From the NCBI GenBank assembly GCA_963837325.1, contig CAWIMV010000002.1, positions 434,001-498,000 on the forward strand: DNA of 64,000 bases, given 5' to 3'. The stretch's first letter is position 1; every line of letters starts with the position of its first letter. The DNA is from CAVQKZ01 sp963837325 (GTDB taxonomy: Bacteria; Actinomycetota; Actinomycetes; Mycobacteriales; Jatrophihabitantaceae). Positions 16,646-26,245 of this stretch are shown here, in pieces. The position numbers were made by a program, and so were the translations under genes. The notes under the pieces were generated by a model, which ran no database searches, was not told the DNA's origin, and was given only the letters and a program-made list of their open reading frames with translations.

Positions 16646-18041
16646 GTTCGTCGACGGCACGCTCGTGGCCGAGGGGGCCGTGCTCCATGCGCAGGGCGAG
16701 CAGGTGCTGATAGGCCCGGCCGACCAGTGGCCCGGGCCTGATTCCGAGAACAGCCATGATCTCGTTGCCGTCGAGGTCGGGACGGATCGCGTCGAGTTCC
16801 TCCTGCGCCCGCAGCGCAGCAATGCGCGCCTCGAGCGCGTCGTAGGCGGCGGACAACGCCGCAGCCTTGCGCTGATTGCGCGTTGTGCAGTCGGACCGGA
16901 CGAGCTTGTGCAGCCGAGGCAGCAGTGGACCGGCGTCGACGACATAGCGCCGCACGGCCGAGTCGGTCCACTCCCCGTCGCGGTAGCCGTAGAAGCGCAG
17001 GTGCAGGAACACCAACTGGCCGACGTCGTCGACGAGCTGGCGGCTGCAGTGCAGTTCCTTCAGCCGCTTACGGGCCAACCGCTTGCCGACGACCTCGTGG
17101 TGGTGGAAGGTCACCCGGCCGTCCGGCCCGAACTCCCGAGTTGCCGGCTTGCCGATGTCGTGAAGCAGTGCGGCCCACCGCAACGTCAGGTCGGGCGGCT
17201 CGCCGGCTGCCCTCTCCAGGTCGATCGCCTGGTCGAGCACCTGCAGGGTGTGCGCGTAGACGTCCTTGTGTTGGCCGTGCTCGTCGGATGCCATCCGCAG
17301 CGCCGGCAACTCTGGCAGGACGACGTCGGCCAACCCGGTGTCGACGAGCAGCTCCAGACCGCGGCGTGGGGCGTCTCCGAGCAGTAACTTGGCCAGCTCA
17401 GCCTGCACTCGCTCCGCGGTGATCCGGCCGAGCTGCTGCGCCATTGCCGTCATCGCCGCTTGCACCTCGGGCGCGACCGACACGCCCAGCGTCGCCGCGA
17501 ATCGCGCGGCCCGCAGCATCCGCAGTGGATCGTCGGCGAAAGACTCCTCCGGTGTGCCCGGCGTGCGCAGGACGCCGCGCGCGAGATCGACCAGGCCGCC
17601 GAAGGGATCGCTGAACTCCCGGTCGCCAGTGACCGACAGAGCCATTGCGTTCATCGTGAAGTCCCGGCGCCGCAGGTCTTCGGTCAACGAGTCGCCGTAG
17701 GCCACCTCGGGATTGCGCGACACCCGGTCGTAGCGGTCGGCGCGAAACGTCGTGATCTCGCACCGGCGCCGGCCGACCTGTGCCCCCACGGTGCCGAACT
17801 CGATGCCGGTCGTCCACGTTGCCGTCGCAACCGGGGTGACCAACTCGAGGACGGCTTCCGGTCGGGCATCGGTGGCGAAGTCAAGATCGATGACGCTGTC
17901 GGAATCGCGGTCGGCTCGACCCGTCAGGGCGTCCCGCACGGTGCCGCCGACAAGGTGCAGTTCATGCCCAGCCGCCGCGAAGAGCGCGCCAAGCTCGTCC
18001 GCTTCAGGCGGAATCGGAATGAGGTCGGCTGGCACGGTCAC
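16614..18041 (-). CDS. cca: CCA tRNA nucleotidyltransferase
   Basis: About 475 aa. The class II nucleotidyltransferase head has GGTVRDAL and the metal-binding DLDFAT, the ERVQAEL neck helix follows, and a C-terminal HD domain contains LLHDIGKPATR. It adds or repairs the 3' CCA of tRNAs; annotated as PcnA in mycobacteria. GTG 18041 is preferred over TTG 18050, because TTG overlaps a TATGTT -10 box (18050-18055) and 18041 lies 8 nt after it. It is divergent from the NUDIX gene, as Rv3907c is from mutT4. Confidence 0.92.
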   Translation of the reverse strand: MTVPADLIPIPPEADELGALFAAAGHELHLVGGTVRDALTGRADRDSDSVIDLDFATDARPEAVLELVTPVATATWTTGIEFGTVGAQVGRRRCEITTFRADRYDRVSRNPEVAYGDSLTEDLRRRDFTMNAMALSVTGDREFSDPFGGLVDLARGVLRTPGTPEESFADDPLRMLRAARFAATLGVSVAPEVQAAMTAMAQQLGRITAERVQAELAKLLLGDAPRRGLELLVDTGLADVVLPELPALRMASDEHGQHKDVYAHTLQVLDQAIDLERAAGEPPDLTLRWAALLHDIGKPATREFGPDGRVTFHHHEVVGKRLARKRLKELHCSRQLVDDVGQLVFLHLRFYGYRDGEWTDSAVRRYVVDAGPLLPRLHKLVRSDCTTRNQRKAAALSAAYDALEARIAALRAQEELDAIRPDLDGNEIMAVLGIRPGPLVGRAYQHLLALRMEHGPLGHERAVDELTHWYAQQQR

Positions 18042-18104
18042 GGGGCGCAAACATACCCGGCGCGATACCGACTGCCCTGAGGACAGCCCGTTACCATCGG
18101 GGCC

Positions 18105-18617
18105 ATGTCCAAGGGCTCATCGGGTGCTGTGCCGCGCCGCAGCCCGAAGGGGGCCCGGGCGGGTCGCGGACGCGGCCATTGGCTGCGCCGCGTCAACGAA
18201 TACAGCGCGGGCGGTCTGGTCGTCGATCTTGCCGGCGAGGTGCCCCGCGGGGCGCTCATCGGCCGTACCGATCGCCACGGCCGGCTGCTCTGGTCGCTGC
18301 CCAAAGGGCACATCGAGGCCGGTGAGACCGCCGAACAGGCGGCGGTGCGCGAGGTCGAGGAAGAGACGGGGATCAGCGGCGAGATCCTGGCCGAACTCGG
18401 CACCATCGACTTCTGGTTCGTCGCCGAAGGCCGGCGCATCCACAAAACAGTTCGGCACTACCTGCTTCGCGCCACGGGTGGTGCGCTTTCCGACGCCGAC
18501 ATCGAAGTCACCGAGGTGGCCTGGGTGCCGTTGCCCGACATCCGCGCACAACTGGCCTACCCCGACGAGCGGGGCCTGGTCGACGCGGCCGGTCGGCTGC
18601 TCGCGGAGACCGCGTGA
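18105..18617 (+). CDS. NUDIX hydrolase, MutT4-like
   Basis: A 170-aa protein with a complete NUDIX box: GHIEAGETAEQAAVREVEEE followed by TGI (GX5EX7REUXEEXGU). A basic N terminus (RRSPKGARAGRGRGHWLRR) precedes the fold. ATG lies 7 nt after a TACCAT -10 (18092-18097). It is the first gene of NUDIX-DUF6049-murJ, with overlapping stops and starts, as in Rv3908-Rv3910. It hydrolyses a nucleoside diphosphate linked to another moiety, probably a damaged nucleotide; the substrate is not determined here. Confidence 0.92.
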   Translation: MSKGSSGAVPRRSPKGARAGRGRGHWLRRVNEYSAGGLVVDLAGEVPRGALIGRTDRHGRLLWSLPKGHIEAGETAEQAAVREVEEETGISGEILAELGTIDFWFVAEGRRIHKTVRHYLLRATGGALSDADIEVTEVAWVPLPDIRAQLAYPDERGLVDAAGRLLAETA

Positions 18618-20785
18618 GGCCGGCCGGACCCAAACGACATCGGCGGCTGACCCGGGCGGCCGCACTGGCCGGCGCTGCGGCGCTCATTGGCACAACATTC
18701 CTCAGCGCACCGAGCGCCGTGGGCCAACCGGCGCTGACCGCCAGTACGGTGCGCGTCACGGTCGTCACGGTTACGCCGTCAAGCCCGGTACCGAGCACGA
18801 CGCCGCGACCGGTGAAGATCGTCCTCAAGCTGACCAACGCGACCAACCTGAACCTCCCCAAGCTCACCGTCCAGGGCGACCGCGGCAACCCGATCAGCAC
18901 CCAGACCGCGCTCGATCAGGCCATCAGCAAGCCGCAGCCGCCCGACCCGACGCAGGTCGGGACGTTCAGCACGGCCAAGCAGGTGACGACGTCGCTGCGC
19001 CCGCACGGCACAGTGACCCTCTCGTACGCGAGCACCACGGACACGATCCCGAACGACGCCGGACTGTGCATCTGCCAGAACCGCATCTACCCGCTGTACT
19101 TCACCGTCCACACGAGCGACACGACCGGCACCGATGTCGTGGTCGGGGCCGGTCAGACCTACATTCCCGCGTTCGGCGAATCGCTGCCGAAACCGGTCCA
19201 GGTGAGTTGGGTCTGGCCGATCATCGACCGCCCCCACCGCCTCGACAGCAACGCCACGTTCAGCGACGACGCCCTGGCCACGTCGGTCGCAACCGGCCGG
19301 CTGGACCGGGTACTCAAGGTCGTCGAGGAAGTCGGCCCAAGCGTGCCGATGACCCTGATCATCGATCCGGAGCTCATCGACGAACTCGCGGTGATGAGCC
19401 AGGGTCCGTACCGGGTGGAACAGGGCGACACCACCGTCGCCGGTGTTGGCACAGCTCCGGCCGCGGCCTGGCTCGCCCGGCTGCGCACCGCGCTGGCGGC
19501 CAGTCCGCACACCGAAGTCGACTTCACCCCGCTGGCCGATCCGGACGTCGAGTCCCTGACCCGCAACGGCCTGGACTGGACGGTGCTCAACCAGGAGTCT
19601 CAGGCGCGGACGCTGGCCGAGTTCGGCGGGTTGAGCGCGCGCAGCGATATCGCCTGGCCCGCCGGCGAGGTGCTCAGCCCCGGCACCCTAAGCAACATGG
19701 TGCGCAAGGGAGCGACCAAAGTCATCGTCAACGAAGGTGTTCTGCCCGGCGGCGCAAGGCGCTCGCCCAGCCTCAACGCTCTTGCGCCATTGCAGACTCC
19801 GGCCGGATCGGTGACGGCCGTGGTGACATCCAGTCACATCCAGCGCTACGTCTCGCGAGTCGTCTCGATGGGGCGGGCCGGCAACACCGACCTGCCCAAG
19901 CTGGTAGCGCAGGTCGCGATCCGGGCGGTCGAGGATCCCACCACGTCGCACTACGTCGCCATCGTCCCACCCCGAAACGTCGACCCGTCTCCGGTGGCGG
20001 CGCGGGCAATTCTGGCCACGGCCCGAACGTTCTGGTCCACCCCACTGACACTCGGCGCCGCCACACCGCCCACCGTTCAGCCGGCCGATCACGGCCCGCT
20101 GGTAGCGCCTGGTCGCGCCGCGGCAGGCTTGCCCCCGGTGACGATCAGTACCGCGCAGGACCTAGCTCAGATGATCCCGGCGTTCACCTCCATGCTCAGC
20201 GGGATCGACGCCAACGCGCTGCTGGGTCAACTTCCCACCGCTCTGCAGCGGGCCGAATCGAGCGACTGGGTCACTGACCCTGGGCTCGGTGTGACGTTTG
20301 CCCAACGGCTGAGTGCACGCATGGAAACGCTCGCGTCCGGCGTGCACATCTTCAAACCCTCCGGCGGCACGTACACCTTGGCGTCGAGCAACTCGCCCCT
20401 GCCGGTGACGATCGTCAACGGCCTCGGCGTGTCGGTGTTCGTCCACCTCCAGGTGGCATCGGCGAACGGAATACCCGGTTTCTCCGCGTCGGACCTGGGC
20501 CGTCAGCAGATCGCGCCGGGCGCCAAGCTGACCCTGCACGTGCCCACCCACGTCGATCGCACGGGGCGGTTCGTGGTGCAGGCGACGCTGTACACCCCGA
20601 GCGGCGCCCAACTCGGCGCGCCGGTCTACCTGTCCGTGCACAGCACCGCACTGGGCACGATCGGCGTGATCATCACCATCGCCGCGGCCGTCGTACTGCT
20701 GCTGGCGCTGTTCGTGCGCTTCTACCGCAGCCGGCGCAACCCGCGACCGAAGCCGGGCACCGCGCCCCCCGCGACCACGCCGTGA
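18614..20785 (+). CDS. DUF6049-family secreted/anchored protein (Rv3909-like)
   Basis: A 723-aa protein with a signal peptide (basic RPAGPKRHRRLTRAA, then hydrophobic AALAGAAALIGTTFL), a large extracytoplasmic region, one C-terminal membrane helix (TIGVIITIAAAVVLLLALFV) and a basic cytosolic tail (RFYRSRRNPRPKPG). A beta-rich region precedes the helix. It overlaps both neighbours by GTGA. Its conserved place between the NUDIX gene and murJ suggests a role in envelope assembly, but no activity is known to me. Confidence 0.85.
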   Translation: MRPAGPKRHRRLTRAAALAGAAALIGTTFLSAPSAVGQPALTASTVRVTVVTVTPSSPVPSTTPRPVKIVLKLTNATNLNLPKLTVQGDRGNPISTQTALDQAISKPQPPDPTQVGTFSTAKQVTTSLRPHGTVTLSYASTTDTIPNDAGLCICQNRIYPLYFTVHTSDTTGTDVVVGAGQTYIPAFGESLPKPVQVSWVWPIIDRPHRLDSNATFSDDALATSVATGRLDRVLKVVEEVGPSVPMTLIIDPELIDELAVMSQGPYRVEQGDTTVAGVGTAPAAAWLARLRTALAASPHTEVDFTPLADPDVESLTRNGLDWTVLNQESQARTLAEFGGLSARSDIAWPAGEVLSPGTLSNMVRKGATKVIVNEGVLPGGARRSPSLNALAPLQTPAGSVTAVVTSSHIQRYVSRVVSMGRAGNTDLPKLVAQVAIRAVEDPTTSHYVAIVPPRNVDPSPVAARAILATARTFWSTPLTLGAATPPTVQPADHGPLVAPGRAAAGLPPVTISTAQDLAQMIPAFTSMLSGIDANALLGQLPTALQRAESSDWVTDPGLGVTFAQRLSARMETLASGVHIFKPSGGTYTLASSNSPLPVTIVNGLGVSVFVHLQVASANGIPGFSASDLGRQQIAPGAKLTLHVPTHVDRTGRFVVQATLYTPSGAQLGAPVYLSVHSTALGTIGVIITIAAAVVLLLALFVRFYRSRRNPRPKPGTAPPATTP

Positions 20786-22683
20786 CCGCTCCGACCGAGG
20801 GTGGTTGGAGCACCCCCTCGCTCTATTCCGCCGGCGCCCTGTTCGAGCCGCGGACGTTCACCGAGGCCGACCCGATGTCCGCGCTGCTCGCCGAGGACTG
20901 GGCCGAGCCCGAGCCGGGCGGTGCTCCTGAGCCGCAGTGGAGCACTCCGACCTACGTCGGCAAGCGCCGGCTGCGCCCCGGCACCATCCCCGCGTCGAAG
21001 GCGATCGATGCCGCGCAGCCCGAGACGTCGGCAGCGGCTCCGGCGCGCGACGTCGACCAGGGCACGCGCGGCCTGCTGGCCAACAGTCGGACGATGGCCG
21101 TGGCCAGCCTGGCCAGCCGGATTACCGGTTTCCTGCGCAGCGTCCTGCTGGTCGCCGCGCTGGGGATCGGCGCAGTCGGGAACTCCTACAGCGCCGGCAA
21201 CACGTTCCCGAACATGGTCTACGAGTTGCTGCTCGGCGGCGTGCTGTCCAGCGTGCTCATCCCGCTCTTGGTGCACGCCCAGACCGAGGACGACGATGAC
21301 GGCGTCGCCTACACCCAACGGTTGCTGTCCATCGCCGCCGCGGTGCTGGGTGCGCTCACGTTGGTCGCGGTGGCCGCGGCCCCGCTCATCGCCGGTGCGT
21401 TCGTCCCGTCCGGGGCCCAGCGCGGGCTGACCAGCCTCTTCGCGACGCTGCTGCTGCCCGAGATCTTCTTCTACGGGCTCGGGGCCATGTTCATGGCCGT
21501 ACTGAACATCCGGCACGTGTTCGGGCCGGGCGCGTGGGCCCCGGTGCTCAACAACGTCATCATGATCGTGACGGTGCTGGTGTTCTGGATCCTGCCGGGT
21601 CCGGCCGCGCTCACCCCGGCGAACATGACGACGGCTCAGATTCTCGTCCTCGGTCTCGGCACGACGCTCGGCATCGCGGCTCAGGCCCTGGTGCTTGTGC
21701 CATCGCTGCGCCGCGCGGGCTTCTTCTGGCAATGGCGGTTCCGGGCCCGGCCCAACGAGATCGGGCGGATTGCCGAGGTCGGCTCGCTCGCCGGGTGGGT
21801 GCTGGTCTACGTACTGGCCAGCCAGGTTGGTGTGACGGTCATCCAGAAGGTCGGCATCAGCAACGGCGGACTGACCGTCTTCACCCAGGCCGATCTGTTG
21901 TTCCAGATGCCCTACGGGATATTGGTCGTATCGCTGCTCACCGCGATCATGCCGCGGATGTCGCGCGCGGCGGCGCGCGGTGAAAACACCGCGGTCATCG
22001 AGGACCTGGTGATGGGTTCGCGGCTGGCTGCCGTCGCCCTGGTACCGATCACGGCCGGCTTGATCGCACTCGGCGTGCCGCTGGCCGTGACCCTGTTCGC
22101 GCACGGCCAGACGTCGCTCGACGGTGCCCGGTTGATCGGCTGTGCCCTCGCGCTATCGGCGTTCGGGCTGCTGCCGTTCGCGATCGTGATGTTGCAGCTA
22201 CGCGTGTTCTACGCCCTTCGCGACGCGCGCACCCCGACGCTGATCAACATTTTCATGGTCGGCACCAAGGTCGTGCTGGTGGTCGCCACCAACGAGATCT
22301 TCCGGGCCCCCCACGGCACCAACGTCAATCTCCATCCGTCGGTGCATGCGGTGGAGTGGCTCAACATCTCGACGTCGCTCTCCTACGTGGTCGGGGCGAT
22401 CGTCGGCCACATCTTGCTCACCCGGCGGCTCGGGTTGCTCGGCTTCCGGGCGGTGGGGTCGGCGACGGCCCGGATCGGGCTGGCCAGTGCCGTCGGCGCG
22501 GGTGTTGCGTACGGGGTGGTGCGGGGTATGGAGCATGTGCTCGGCAAGGGCCACGTTGGCGAGCTCGCCGCGCTTGCTTTGGGCGGTTTGGTGGGCTTGG
22601 CGGTGTTGGCGGGGGTGGCCGCGCAGCTGCGACTGCCCGAACTTCAGCAACTCGTGGCGCTGGCCCGCGGGCGTGAGCGGTGA
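20782..22683 (+). CDS. murJ: Lipid II flippase MurJ (MviN)
   Basis: A 633-aa MOP-family flippase. A disordered, acidic N-terminal tail of about 95 residues precedes the first helix (SRTMAVASLASRITGFLRSV); about 14 membrane helices follow. The signature NTFPNMVYELLLGGVLSSVL is typical of MviN. It moves lipid II across the membrane for peptidoglycan synthesis. Unlike mycobacterial MviN there is no C-terminal kinase-like domain: the protein ends soon after the last helix. GTG overlaps the upstream stop (GTGA). Confidence 0.93.
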   Translation: MTAPTEGGWSTPSLYSAGALFEPRTFTEADPMSALLAEDWAEPEPGGAPEPQWSTPTYVGKRRLRPGTIPASKAIDAAQPETSAAAPARDVDQGTRGLLANSRTMAVASLASRITGFLRSVLLVAALGIGAVGNSYSAGNTFPNMVYELLLGGVLSSVLIPLLVHAQTEDDDDGVAYTQRLLSIAAAVLGALTLVAVAAAPLIAGAFVPSGAQRGLTSLFATLLLPEIFFYGLGAMFMAVLNIRHVFGPGAWAPVLNNVIMIVTVLVFWILPGPAALTPANMTTAQILVLGLGTTLGIAAQALVLVPSLRRAGFFWQWRFRARPNEIGRIAEVGSLAGWVLVYVLASQVGVTVIQKVGISNGGLTVFTQADLLFQMPYGILVVSLLTAIMPRMSRAAARGENTAVIEDLVMGSRLAAVALVPITAGLIALGVPLAVTLFAHGQTSLDGARLIGCALALSAFGLLPFAIVMLQLRVFYALRDARTPTLINIFMVGTKVVLVVATNEIFRAPHGTNVNLHPSVHAVEWLNISTSLSYVVGAIVGHILLTRRLGLLGFRAVGSATARIGLASAVGAGVAYGVVRGMEHVLGKGHVGELAALALGGLVGLAVLAGVAAQLRLPELQQLVALARGRER

Positions 22684-22694
22684 GGCGCCGGCCC

Positions 22695-22721
22695 GGGAAT
22701 TACCGCCTCCCTAGGATCGTT
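22695..22721 (+). promoter_or_regulatory. SigR/SigH-type disulfide-stress promoter of trxB
   Basis: GGGAAT (22695-22700), 18 bp, then GTT (22719-22721), matching the GGAAT-N18-GTT consensus of SigR (Streptomyces) and SigH (Mycobacterium). The trxB start is 29 nt downstream, with GAAGAGG as ribosome site. A TAGGAT within the spacer could give housekeeping transcription too. Confidence 0.7.
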
Positions 22722-22750
22722 TGCGCCCATAGACGAACGGAAGAGGAACC

Positions 22751-23779
22751 GTGACCGAGCTCAGCTCCAGAAGTACGACGAACCACCGTCAGGTGATCAT
22801 CGTCGGATCCGGACCGGCGGGCTACACCGCCGCCCTCTACACCGCACGGGCCGACCTCGCCCCACTCGTGTTCGAAGGCCTGCACTACGGCGGCGCCCTG
22901 ATGAACACCACCGACGTGGAGAACTACCCCGGGTTCCCCGAAGGCATCATGGGCCCGGAGCTGATGGGTCAGATCCGCACGCAGGCCGAGCGCTTCGGGG
23001 CCGAGCTGGTCAGCGACGACGTCACCGAGGTCGACCTCACCGGCCCGATCAAAGTCGTCCGCACTCACCGCGGCGAATTCACCGCGGACGCGGTGATCCT
23101 GGCGATGGGCTCGCACTACCGCAAGCTCGGCCTGGCCCGCGAGGACGAACTCGCCGGCCACGGTGTCTCGTGGTGCGCGACCTGTGACGGATTCTTCTTC
23201 CGCGACCACGACATCGTGGTCGTGGGTGGCGGCGACACGGCGATGGAGGAGGCCACGTTCCTCACCCGTTTCGCCAAGTCGGTCACCGTGGTGCATCGGC
23301 GGGACTCGTTGCGGGCCAGCCGAATCATGGCCGACCGCGCCGAAGCCGACCCCAAGATTCACTGGGCCTGGAATTCCGAAGTGGTCGACATCGCCGGCGA
23401 CGGCGCGGTCACCGGCGTCCGACTGCGCGACACCGTCACCGGGGCGGAGCGGGACCTGCCGGTCGGTGGACTGTTCATCGCCATCGGCCACGACCCGCGC
23501 AGCGCGCTCGTCCGCGGCCAGGTCGACCTCGACGACGAGGGCTACGTCCGCACCACCACCGGAACCCGCACCAACCTCGCCGGCGTGTTCGCCGCCGGAG
23601 ACGTTGTCGACCACACCTACCGGCAGGCCGTCACCGCGGCGGGCACCGGTTGTCAGGCGGCGCTGGACGCCGAGCGGTACCTGGCCGCGTTGGCCGACAC
23701 CCGCGGCGAGGCCGTCAGCGACGCTGAACTGGCCCGCACCGGCGCGGCCAGCGTCGCGGCAACCAGTGACCGGGCGTAA
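22751..23779 (+). CDS. trxB: Thioredoxin reductase
   Basis: A 342-aa flavoenzyme: FAD motif VGSGPAGYTAALYTARA, redox pair CATC in GVSWCATCDGFF, NADPH motif VGGGDTAMEEA, and C-terminal FAAGDVVD. It reduces thioredoxin with NADPH in the cytosol. Translation starts at GTG 22751 behind GAAGAGG. It precedes trxA by 65 nt, and transcription likely starts at a SigR-type promoter, so the pair should respond to disulfide stress. In many relatives sigM and its anti-sigma gene stand between murJ and trxB; here they do not. Confidence 0.96.
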   Translation: MTELSSRSTTNHRQVIIVGSGPAGYTAALYTARADLAPLVFEGLHYGGALMNTTDVENYPGFPEGIMGPELMGQIRTQAERFGAELVSDDVTEVDLTGPIKVVRTHRGEFTADAVILAMGSHYRKLGLAREDELAGHGVSWCATCDGFFFRDHDIVVVGGGDTAMEEATFLTRFAKSVTVVHRRDSLRASRIMADRAEADPKIHWAWNSEVVDIAGDGAVTGVRLRDTVTGAERDLPVGGLFIAIGHDPRSALVRGQVDLDDEGYVRTTTGTRTNLAGVFAAGDVVDHTYRQAVTAAGTGCQAALDAERYLAALADTRGEAVSDAELARTGAASVAATSDRA

Positions 23780-23844
23780 CGACGGAATCAACCGGCCCCC
23801 TCCCCGCGTTAGAAGCAATAACCCCACAGGAGCAGGAGAACAGC

Positions 23845-24174
23845 ATGGGCACCAATACCAAGACCGTCACCGACGCCAGCTTTGCCGCCGACGTCTTGCA
23901 GGCCGATGGCCCCGTCCTCGTCGATTTCTGGGCCGAGTGGTGCGGTCCGTGCCGCCAGGTCTCACCGGTGCTCGAGGAAATCGCCGGCGAGTACGCCGAC
24001 AAGATCACCGTCGCCAAGGTCAACATCGATGAAAACCCCGGCATTGCCCGTGATTACCAGATCATGTCCATCCCGACGATGTCGGTGTTCTCCAAGGGTC
24101 AGCTGGTGAAATCGATCGTAGGTGCGCGCCCCAAGGCCGCGATCCTGCGCGAGCTCACTGATTTCGTCGCCTGA
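23845..24174 (+). CDS. trxA: Thioredoxin
   Basis: A 109-aa thioredoxin with the active site WAEWCGPCRQVSPVLEEIA and the cis-Pro segment MSIPTMSVF. It is the electron carrier reduced by the adjacent TrxB and serves ribonucleotide reductase and protein disulfide reduction. GGAGCAGGAG lies just upstream of the ATG. A strong hairpin follows. Confidence 0.96.
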   Translation: MGTNTKTVTDASFAADVLQADGPVLVDFWAEWCGPCRQVSPVLEEIAGEYADKITVAKVNIDENPGIARDYQIMSIPTMSVFSKGQLVKSIVGARPKAAILRELTDFVA

Positions 24175-24210
24175 GCGACCTTCGTCCCGCACTTCAGAAC
24201 GCAGGTAGCC

Positions 24211-24241
24211 CGGCGGCTGCCACCATCGGTGGCAGCCGCCG
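24211..24241 (+). terminator. Hairpin terminator after trxA
   Basis: Perfect 14-bp stem (CGGCGGCTGCCACC / GGTGGCAGCCGCCG) with loop ATC. There is no U-run, so it may act as a U-less terminator or mRNA stabiliser. Confidence 0.7.
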
Positions 24242-24358
24242 TCGCATGTCCGGACGCCGCGCCGATGGGGCATTTCGGGCACCTGCAAACCCCGCTGCGG
24301 GGCTGGGGCACAATGACCGACGGACCTATCCGACCCGTTTGCGAGGACTTCTTTCGCT

Positions 24359-25504
24359 ATGCAGAATCTCCGGCGCGGCGCGGTTGGTAGTGCCGTAGCC
24401 GAGGTGCGGAGCATGCTCGCCACGCTCGGACTGCTCGACAACACCAACCCGGAGACGCTGGACCGCTTCGACGAGCAGACAGAGCTCGCCGTACGCCACT
24501 TCCAGCAACGCCGCGGAATTTCCGTCGACGGAATGGTCGGCCCGGAAACGTACAGCGCGCTGACCGGCGCGCACTGGCGCCTGGGCGACCGAGTGCTTTC
24601 GCATACTCCCGGGCAGCTGCTCTTCGGCGACGACGTCAGCGAATTGCAGACCCAGCTGCTGGAACTGGGCTACAACCTGGTGCGGGCAGACGGCATCTTC
24701 GGGGCTTGGACCGCCGAGGCTACTCGCTCCTTCCAGCGCGACTACGGACTGGTCGCCGACGGCATCTGCGGACCGGCGACGTTGCGGGCGCTGCGCCAGC
24801 TGGGTCGGCGCGTCGTCGGTGGTCGACCGCAACTCCTGCGGGAGATGTCCGCAGTCGCCCTATCCGGTCCCAGCCTGCTAGGTAAGCGTGTCGTGCTCGA
24901 CCCGGGCCACGGCGGCAGCGACTCCGGCGCGGTCTACGGCAACGTGACTGAAGCCGAACTCGTCTGGGATCTCGCCGCTCGCCTCGAGGGGCGCCTCACC
25001 GCACTGGGCGTCACCACCGTGTTGACACGCGGACCGGGCAACGGCGCCACCGACGCCCAGCGCGCGACACTGGCCAACGACGTCGGGGCCGATGTGGTGC
25101 TGTCCCTTCACGTCGACGGCGTCAGCTCGTCGCGGCCGCACGGCCTGGCGTCGTACTACTACGGCGCGGGCGAATCGAGTTCGACGATCGGTGAGCGGCT
25201 GGCCGATCTCGTGCAGCGCGAGTTGGCCGCCCGCACCGGCTTGCTCGACGCTCGTATCCACGGCAAGACGTGGGCGATACTGCGTCTGACTCGGATGCCG
25301 ACGGTCCGCGTGGAGCTCGGCTACCTGAGCTCTCCGATCGACCGGCCGATGCTGGTTGATCCCCACTTCCGCGACACCGTCGCCGAGGGATTGCTCGTGG
25401 CGGTGCAGCGGCTCTACCTGCCCGTGGCCGACGACTATCCCACCGGCGTGATGCGAATCCCGGCCGTCGTCGGCGGTTCGCCTCCGACCGGCCCACTCGG
25501 CTGA
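24359..25504 (+). CDS. cwlM: N-acetylmuramoyl-L-alanine amidase-fold protein, CwlM-like
   Basis: A 381-aa protein with two peptidoglycan-binding domains (about 1-70 and 85-145) and an Amidase_3 domain (about 176-358). Expected zinc and catalytic residues are present: His184 (DPGHGG), Glu198/200, His251 (SLHVD) and Glu319 (VELGY). No signal peptide is seen, as in mycobacterial CwlM, a cytosolic regulator that activates MurA when phosphorylated by PknB. The tail carries PTG (DDYPTGVMRIPAV), resembling the phosphorylated tail region there. It follows trxBA, as in M. tuberculosis. Whether it hydrolyses peptidoglycan cannot be judged. Confidence 0.9.
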   Translation: MQNLRRGAVGSAVAEVRSMLATLGLLDNTNPETLDRFDEQTELAVRHFQQRRGISVDGMVGPETYSALTGAHWRLGDRVLSHTPGQLLFGDDVSELQTQLLELGYNLVRADGIFGAWTAEATRSFQRDYGLVADGICGPATLRALRQLGRRVVGGRPQLLREMSAVALSGPSLLGKRVVLDPGHGGSDSGAVYGNVTEAELVWDLAARLEGRLTALGVTTVLTRGPGNGATDAQRATLANDVGADVVLSLHVDGVSSSRPHGLASYYYGAGESSSTIGERLADLVQRELAARTGLLDARIHGKTWAILRLTRMPTVRVELGYLSSPIDRPMLVDPHFRDTVAEGLLVAVQRLYLPVADDYPTGVMRIPAVVGGSPPTGPLG

Positions 25505-25519
25505 TCGGGCTGACCCACC

Positions 25520-26176
25520 TCAACGCCGGGTCAGCACCGGCGTTTGCATCGACGACAGCAGCCGTTCGAACGCGGACTCGACGTCTTCCTTCCACGTCAC
25601 CGTGGTCTTCAGATCCAGCCGTAGGCGGGGCGTACGCGGGTGCGGGCGCACAGTCTTGAATCCGACCGCACGCAGGTAGCCCGCCGGCAGCAGGCAAGTG
25701 CGTGGGCCGTGCTGGTCCGCAGGCGGCGTCGCCGGATCGGATTGCGCCGCTTCGTCGGCCGCGCCGAATGCTTCGATCGCCTTGATCCCTCGGCGGACGG
25801 CGTCGCGCGCCGCCCCCTGGACGAGCATCCGGCCGAGCCCGCCGCCGGTGAACTGGGGCAGCACACGAGCGCTCATCATGAGCACGGCGTCCGAGCTGAC
25901 CGGTGAGGTCGGGAATGCAACGGACCGCGGAACGTAGGCCGGCGGAGCGTAGAGCACGTGCCCGGCCGGTACGCCGTCGACGTAGAGCAACTGTCCGCAA
26001 CTACCCCACTCGAGAAGCGTGGCAGAGAGCCAGGCCTCCTTCTCCAACTCGGCCACGCCGTGCTGGCCGGCGCGCTCGCCGGCCACGGGGTCGAGTTCCC
26101 AGAACACGCACGCGCGGCACTCCGGTGAGATATCGCCGACGTTGTCGAGCGTGACGTTAACGAGCCGACGCGACAC
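25520..26176 (-). CDS. GNAT family N-acetyltransferase (Rv3916c-like)
   Basis: A 218-aa protein with the acetyl-CoA loop RVLPQFTGGGLGRMLVQGAA (motif A) and a GNAT-type strand order. An early CRACVFWE segment is typical of the group found beside cwlM. GTG 26176 has CAGGAG about 8 nt upstream. It converges with cwlM. The substrate is unknown. Confidence 0.85.
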   Translation of the reverse strand: MSRRLVNVTLDNVGDISPECRACVFWELDPVAGERAGQHGVAELEKEAWLSATLLEWGSCGQLLYVDGVPAGHVLYAPPAYVPRSVAFPTSPVSSDAVLMMSARVLPQFTGGGLGRMLVQGAARDAVRRGIKAIEAFGAADEAAQSDPATPPADQHGPRTCLLPAGYLRAVGFKTVRPHPRTPRLRLDLKTTVTWKEDVESAFERLLSSMQTPVLTRR

Positions 26177-26245
26177 CAGCCATCTCCTGCCGAGGTACTC
26201 CCCGGGGATGAGCGTAGGGCACGGCGCGACGATCCCGACCCGGGC

